This document shows positions 5,415 to 7,870 of a stretch of 7,870 bases of DNA, one piece after another (position 1 is the stretch's first letter; every line of letters starts with the position of its first letter). The DNA lies in NCBI GenBank assembly GCA_905373195.1, contig CAJPSG010000037.1, positions 1 to 7,870 of the forward strand, written 5' to 3'. The notes beneath the pieces are model-generated. The model made no database searches. It saw only the letters and a program-made list of their open reading frames with translations, and was not told where the DNA came from. The translations under genes were made by a program, and so were the position numbers. The DNA comes from Kingella oralis. GTDB taxonomy: Bacteria > Pseudomonadota > Gammaproteobacteria > Burkholderiales > Neisseriaceae.

Positions 5415-5975
5415 ATGGAAGCCAACCCCATCCCCAGCAACCCAACCGCCACTTTATTATTGCAACTCCTCAACGATGGCTGGCAAATTCACCTGCAAGA
5501 CGAAAATTATCTAGGCTATACCGCCAGCCATGCCGAACGCATCACCGAAGCCCAACAAGCTGCCGAAGCCCTATGTCTGCAACTTGCTTATTTCAATCAA
5601 GAGCCACGTTGCCATATTGAATACATCCCCGCAAATGAAATTGCGCATCTACACCAAACCGTATTGCCCATGGTGCAGCAACAGCTTACCCAACACCTAC
5701 TCGCCTTATCACCCGATAATCCTTGGCTGTTTGATTTAAAAGGCAATCCCATTTGCGCCGTTCCTGATTGTGAAAGTGGTGAAGACATCATCAGCACAGT
5801 TAAACAATATGGGATGGATTGGCAACTGCTCAATCGACTAGAATGCCAAAAGCCAACACATTTTCACGTGTATATGTGCATCAATCGCATGCTCTCAAAT
5901 AAACAAATTGGAGACCTAAAAGTGGCAGTGATTTTTATTATTTGTATGAATCGTATTGCTTTATTGATTAAATAA
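5415..5975 (+). CDS. Hypothetical protein, 186 aa, unrecognised
   Basis: I do not recognise this family. ATG 5415 is chosen because AAGGA (5403-5407) lies 7 bases upstream. The in-frame GTG at 5340 would overlap virB11 and read through the DUS hairpin. The first 150 residues look soluble, with helical, Gln/His/Leu-rich content (QLLNDGWQIHLQDENYLGY, then TEAQQAAEALCLQLAYF, then QTVLPMVQQQLTQHLLAL). No signal peptide or catalytic motif is seen. The last 17 residues or so (VAVIFIICMNRIALLIK) are abruptly hydrophobic and coded by very AT-rich DNA. By hand count 33 of 120 bases in 5881-6000 are G or C, against 26 of 60 in 5461-5520. This suggests that the original C-terminus has been replaced or extended. 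It follows virB11 directly and may be a locus-specific accessory gene. Confidence 0.65.
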   Translation: MEANPIPSNPTATLLLQLLNDGWQIHLQDENYLGYTASHAERITEAQQAAEALCLQLAYFNQEPRCHIEYIPANEIAHLHQTVLPMVQQQLTQHLLALSPDNPWLFDLKGNPICAVPDCESGEDIISTVKQYGMDWQLLNRLECQKPTHFHVYMCINRMLSNKQIGDLKVAVIFIICMNRIALLIK

Positions 5976-6021
5976 TCTACTTTGTTGCAAATAATTCAAT
6001 TCATTCATGTTAGGAGTTCCC

Positions 6022-6462
6022 ATGATACCTGATGAGCTTCGCCACAGCCTTTATTATCTACGCATCGCCTTAAAACGCAGCACGCTTTATATCACACCAC
6101 CTAATCATATTTCCCACAACCAAGTTGAACAATACGCGCTGCCCACCAAATCCTACGATACCGAACCACACTATGCGCTCTGTTGGCGTGATGTTGCATT
6201 GATGGCAATGAATGATTTTGAATATCGGCAGCTTGAACAGTTTTTAATCGCCCACCATTCACCATTCACCAAACACATGAAGCAAGTAGTATGGCAAGGA
6301 AGCGAAGCCGATTATTATTTATCTGCCCGACAATGGGCATACATTCAACATTGCTTGACCACAGGCAGCCTGAAACGGCTGTCTTTTTTTCTGTATGGTA
6401 AATGGCTTAAACAACGCCTACTTATCCTATGCCGTCGTATTTTTAACCCACCCCATCCTTAA
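6022..6462 (+). CDS. Hypothetical protein, 146 aa, unrecognised, with an internal DUS hairpin
   Basis: I do not recognise this family. AGGAG (6012-6016) lies 5 bases before ATG 6022, which I prefer to the in-frame ATG at 6007 that precedes the ribosome site. The product looks soluble and aromatic-rich (HSLYYLRIALKRSTLYI, then SYDTEPHYALCWRDVALMAMNDFEYRQLEQF, then DYYLSARQWAYIQH). It has no signal peptide, membrane helix or known motif. At about residue 114 the sequence enters TGSLKRLSFFL, which is coded by an uptake sequence followed by a run of seven T. The basic tail after it (GKWLKQRLLILCRRIF) may be a late extension past what was once a terminator. The thermonuclease gene starts 12 bases after the stop. 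Confidence 0.6.
   Translation: MIPDELRHSLYYLRIALKRSTLYITPPNHISHNQVEQYALPTKSYDTEPHYALCWRDVALMAMNDFEYRQLEQFLIAHHSPFTKHMKQVVWQGSEADYYLSARQWAYIQHCLTTGSLKRLSFFLYGKWLKQRLLILCRRIFNPPHP
6363..6390 (+). terminator. DUS-derived terminator-like hairpin inside a coding sequence
   Basis: An exact uptake sequence (6363-6374) contributes AGGCAGCC (6363-6370), which pairs with GGCTGTCT (6377-6384), with one G-U pair, around a 6-base loop. Seven T (6384-6390) follow. The form is that of an intrinsic terminator, yet it lies about 70 bases before the stop codon of the enclosing frame. Confidence 0.55.
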
Positions 6463-6474
6463 CCATTCCCCACC

Positions 6475-7017
6475 ATGCTCAACCCACGCAAACACAAACC
6501 CACGCTAGCCATCCTCACCACCCTCGCCAGCGCAGCCCTTGCCTACGCCGCCAGTCAATTCTCTTTTGCCAGCAACGCAGCCAAATCATCCAATCAACAA
6601 ACGGCTTCTCAACAAACCACCTGCCGCGTAGTAGGCATTGCCGATGGCGATACGCTTACTTGTCTCACCGATAGCAAGCAGCCGCTTAAAGTACGCCTCC
6701 ACGCCATTGACGCGCCTGAAAAGCAACAAGCCTTCGGGCAGCAGGCGAAAAAGCATCTATCCGATTTGGTTTATAACCAAACCGTTACCCTCAATATCAC
6801 CGACACCGACCGCTACGGGCGCAGCGTTGCCGATATTCAACTGGGCAGCCTGAACGTCAATCAGCAAATGGTAAAAGATGGTTACGCATGGGCGTATCGC
6901 CGTTATGGCGGCACACGTTATGCGCCAGAGGAAAAAGCTGCCCGTAAAGCCAAGCTGGGCTTATGGCGCGATGCCAACCCGATTGAGCCGAGCCAGTGGC
7001 GCAGAATGAATAATTGA
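6475..7017 (+). CDS. Thermonuclease (SNase)-family secreted or membrane-tethered nuclease
   Basis: SNase-family enzymes are Ca2+-dependent nucleases that cleave DNA and RNA. This 180-aa protein has an N-terminal hydrophobic segment (about 10-27, LAILTTLASAALAYAA), either a signal peptide or an anchor, so it should act in the periplasm or outside. The SNase domain covers about 48-167. By alignment to staphylococcal nuclease by eye, the active-site residues are present: DGDT with Asp57 and Asp59, Arg74, Asp79 and Glu82 in VRLHAIDAPE, and Arg116 in DRYGR. The typical VKDGYAWAYRRYG segment is at 133-145. Cys50 and Cys63 could pair in the periplasm. No clear ribosome site precedes ATG 6475, so translation may depend on coupling with the gene ending 12 bases before it. 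SNase genes often accompany conjugation loci, but a link here is only inferred. Confidence 0.93.
   Translation: MLNPRKHKPTLAILTTLASAALAYAASQFSFASNAAKSSNQQTASQQTTCRVVGIADGDTLTCLTDSKQPLKVRLHAIDAPEKQQAFGQQAKKHLSDLVYNQTVTLNITDTDRYGRSVADIQLGSLNVNQQMVKDGYAWAYRRYGGTRYAPEEKAARKAKLGLWRDANPIEPSQWRRMNN
6843..6854 (+). repeat. DNA uptake sequence, one mismatch, in the thermonuclease gene
   Basis: GGGCAGCCTGAA differs from the uptake 12-mer only at the first base. It encodes part of Leu-Gly-Ser-Leu-Asn (about residues 123-127). Confidence 0.6.
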
Positions 7018-7046
7018 ATGGGCGAACATCATTGAATTACCATAAG

Positions 7047-7069
7047 AGCAATGATTTTTTGCTAAAATA
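7047..7069 (+). promoter_or_regulatory. Probable promoter and operator of the toxin-antitoxin operon
   Basis: TGCTAAAAT (7060-7068) matches an extended -10 element (TGnTANAAT). No good -35 lies at the usual distance. TTGAAT at 7032 is too far. An inverted repeat AGCAA (7047-7051) / TTGCT (7059-7063) overlaps the -10, the usual place for an antitoxin-bound operator. The start codon of the antitoxin is 30 bases downstream. This is inferred from sequence pattern only. Confidence 0.45.
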
Positions 7070-7097
7070 CGAATGCCAAACAACAGGAAAAACAACC

Positions 7098-7301
7098 ATG
7101 AATCACATTGCAACCAACTTAAAAGACGACCCTAATTACTACGACTTTGAAACCGAACAAGAAGCCCAAGATTACGATACTTGGCTCAAAGCCAAAGTTC
7201 AGGAAGCATTAGACAGCAACCAACCTTGTATTCCACACGATGAGGTTGTCGCGCGAATGCGAGCAAGAATGGCACAAAGGCTAAAAAATGTTGTTAGTTA
7301 A
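7098..7301 (+). CDS. RelB/StbD-like type II antitoxin
   Basis: This is a 67-aa acidic protein that would neutralise the downstream toxin and repress the operon. ATG 7098 is preceded by AGGAAA (7085-7090). The in-frame ATG at 7014 would read through the promoter-like region and overlap the thermonuclease stop, so I reject it. The segment FETEQEAQDYDTWLKAKVQEALDS, then PCIPHDEVVARMRARM, carries the E-x-x-x-Y-D-x-W-x-x-x-K-V-x-x-A-L pattern and the PHDEV-x-x-x-M motif common in RelB/StbD-type antitoxins paired with ParE/RelE toxins. It overlaps the toxin gene by 14 bases, the usual antitoxin-first coupled order. An exact subfamily name is uncertain. Confidence 0.85.
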   Translation: MNHIATNLKDDPNYYDFETEQEAQDYDTWLKAKVQEALDSNQPCIPHDEVVARMRARMAQRLKNVVS

Positions 7302-7563
7302 TTGGACTACCGAAGCCGAGAATGACTTAATTGCTATTGAGGACTTTATCGCGCAAGACAATCCTATTGCTGCCATGAATTTATCGGAATTATTGGTAGA
7401 AACCGCAGAAAAACTAGCATATATGCCCTATATGGGGCGTACAGGCAAAGTTTTACAAACAAGAGAATTGGTTGCACATCGCAATTACATCTTGGTGTAT
7501 CAAGTTACATCGCATGAGATTTTGATTTTGCGTGTTATGCACGCCAGCAAACAATACCCTTAA
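7288..7563 (+). CDS. RelE/ParE-family type II toxin
   Basis: This 91-aa toxin belongs to the RelE/ParE superfamily, whose members either cleave mRNA on the ribosome or poison DNA gyrase. Sequence alone does not tell which. Hallmarks are the N-terminal beta strand and helix (VNWTTEAENDLIAIEDFIAQ) with NPIAA, the L-x-x-M-P-x-M-G-R-x-G motif at about 43-53, TRELV at 58-62, the YILVYQV strand (67-73) and the C-terminal ILRVMHASKQYP, where H-A-x-x-x-x-P is typical of the group. Length is normal (about 90-100). AAAGG (7276-7280) lies inside the antitoxin codons and gives a good spacing to ATG 7288. It appears intact, with no frameshift. Confidence 0.92.
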   Translation: MLLVNWTTEAENDLIAIEDFIAQDNPIAAMNLSELLVETAEKLAYMPYMGRTGKVLQTRELVAHRNYILVYQVTSHEILILRVMHASKQYP

Positions 7564-7568
7564 ATCCT

Positions 7569-7596
7569 GCCCTGATGAGTTTAATCAGGGCTTTTT
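7569..7596 (+). terminator. Terminator of the toxin-antitoxin operon
   Basis: GCCCTGAT (7569-7576) pairs perfectly with ATCAGGGC (7584-7591) across a 7-base loop, followed by five T. It starts 6 bases after the toxin stop codon. Confidence 0.9.
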
Positions 7597-7620
7597 CTTG
7601 ACAAACCGCCCTAACACAAC

Positions 7621-7663
7621 AAGGCAGCCTGAAACCCATTCCACCGTTTCAGGCTGCCTTTTT
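7621..7663 (+). terminator. DUS-pair terminator after the toxin-antitoxin genes
   Basis: Exact uptake sequences at 7622-7633 (forward) and 7648-7659 (reverse) form a 15-bp perfect stem (7621-7635 with 7646-7660) with a 10-base loop. It is followed by a T-run ending at 7663. It lies 25 bases after the toxin-antitoxin terminator and immediately before the next gene, so it is a second barrier to read-through. Confidence 0.8.
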
Positions 7664-7676
7664 CACAGGACACCCC

Positions 7677-7870
7677 ATGACCATCATCACCCTCAAAGAC
7701 CGAGACGACACCGCCAACACGCTGATTAGCCTACAAACATGGCGACGCAACGCCAAAGAATGCAATCAGCCCGCACTCTATGACGCATTAAGCGAAGCCA
7801 TCGCCACCATCAAAACCCTAGATAAAGCCCTCAAAGACACAGGCAAAGCCCACTTTGAAACCTTTACCCG
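7677..7870 (+). CDS. Hypothetical protein, N-terminal part (3' partial)
   Basis: A reading frame opens at ATG 7677 and runs to the right edge with no stop (64 full codons). AGGA at 7667-7670 gives a good ribosome site 6 bases upstream. The visible residues begin MTIITLKDRDD, then TLISLQTWRRNAKE and ALYDALSEAIATIKTLDKALKD. This looks like a charged, mostly helical soluble protein without signal peptide. I do not recognise it. Codon choice (many GCC, ACC, ATC, AAA) matches the neighbouring genes, which supports real coding. Confidence 0.7.
   Translation, partial: MTIITLKDRDDTANTLISLQTWRRNAKECNQPALYDALSEAIATIKTLDKALKDTGKAHFETFT

Noticed and set aside
6007..6021. Upstream ATG 6007 for the second unknown gene
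   Set aside because: The AGGAG ribosome site at 6012-6016 lies downstream of it and serves ATG 6022.
5415..6462. The two unknown genes as one gene broken by a frameshift
   Set aside because: Each has its own ribosome site and start. Several stops lie in the AT-rich gap, and I see no family continuity between them.
7014..7097. Upstream ATG 7014 for the antitoxin
   Set aside because: The added segment covers the promoter-like region and is unlike antitoxin N-termini. AGGAAA precedes ATG 7098.
4163..7660. Repeated short inverted motifs as a CRISPR array or insertion-sequence ends
   Set aside because: The repeats are 12-mer uptake sequences at irregular spacing and in both orientations, with no spacers, transposase or target duplications.
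7532..7729. Open frame spanning the toxin end and two terminators
   Set aside because: It runs through two terminator hairpins and overlaps the start of the next gene. There is no recognisable product.

Overview
The window looks like chromosomal DNA from a naturally transformable member of the Neisseriaceae, most likely Kingella or a close relative. The main evidence is ten exact copies of AGGCAGCCTGAA, the DNA uptake sequence (DUS) dialect described for Kingella (AG-kingDUS), plus three copies with one mismatch. They lie both in genes and in intergenic inverted pairs. Every gene I can support is on the + strand. The species is inferred, not seen.

Positions 1-5353 hold the distal part of a P-type (VirB/D4-like) type IV secretion system (T4SS): the C-terminal half of virB6, a two-helix membrane protein with a PH-like domain, then virB7, virB8, virB9, virB10 and virB11. 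Together these would supply the inner-membrane channel (VirB6, VirB8), the outer-membrane core complex (VirB7 lipoprotein, VirB9, VirB10) and the hexameric ATPase (VirB11). virB2-virB4, virB5, virD4 and any relaxase are not in the window; an upstream continuation is expected because virB6 runs off the left edge. virB7-virB8 overlap by 23 bases and virB9-virB10 by 4 bases, the pattern of a translationally coupled operon. Hairpins interrupt the locus in three places: a 165-base leader with at least three mutually exclusive hairpins before virB7, a DUS-pair terminator between virB10 and virB11, and another DUS-pair hairpin after virB11.

Positions 5354-7017 hold two unrecognised proteins (186 and 146 aa) and a secreted or membrane-tethered thermonuclease-family (SNase) protein with all its catalytic residues. 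The first unknown gene ends in a very AT-rich stretch, and the second contains a DUS-built terminator-like hairpin inside its coding sequence.

Positions 7018-7596 hold a compact type II toxin-antitoxin pair: a RelB/StbD-like antitoxin and a RelE/ParE-family toxin. It has a plausible extended -10 promoter, an overlapping inverted repeat and its own terminator. After another DUS-pair terminator, an unrecognised gene begins at 7677 and leaves the window on the right.

The most unusual features are the hairpin leader before virB7, uptake sequences built into the signal peptides of VirB7 and VirB9 and into the interdomain linker of VirB11, and the PH-like membrane protein inserted between virB6 and virB7. 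I found no tRNA, rRNA, CRISPR array, insertion sequence or origin. No gene-free stretch exceeds 300 bases.
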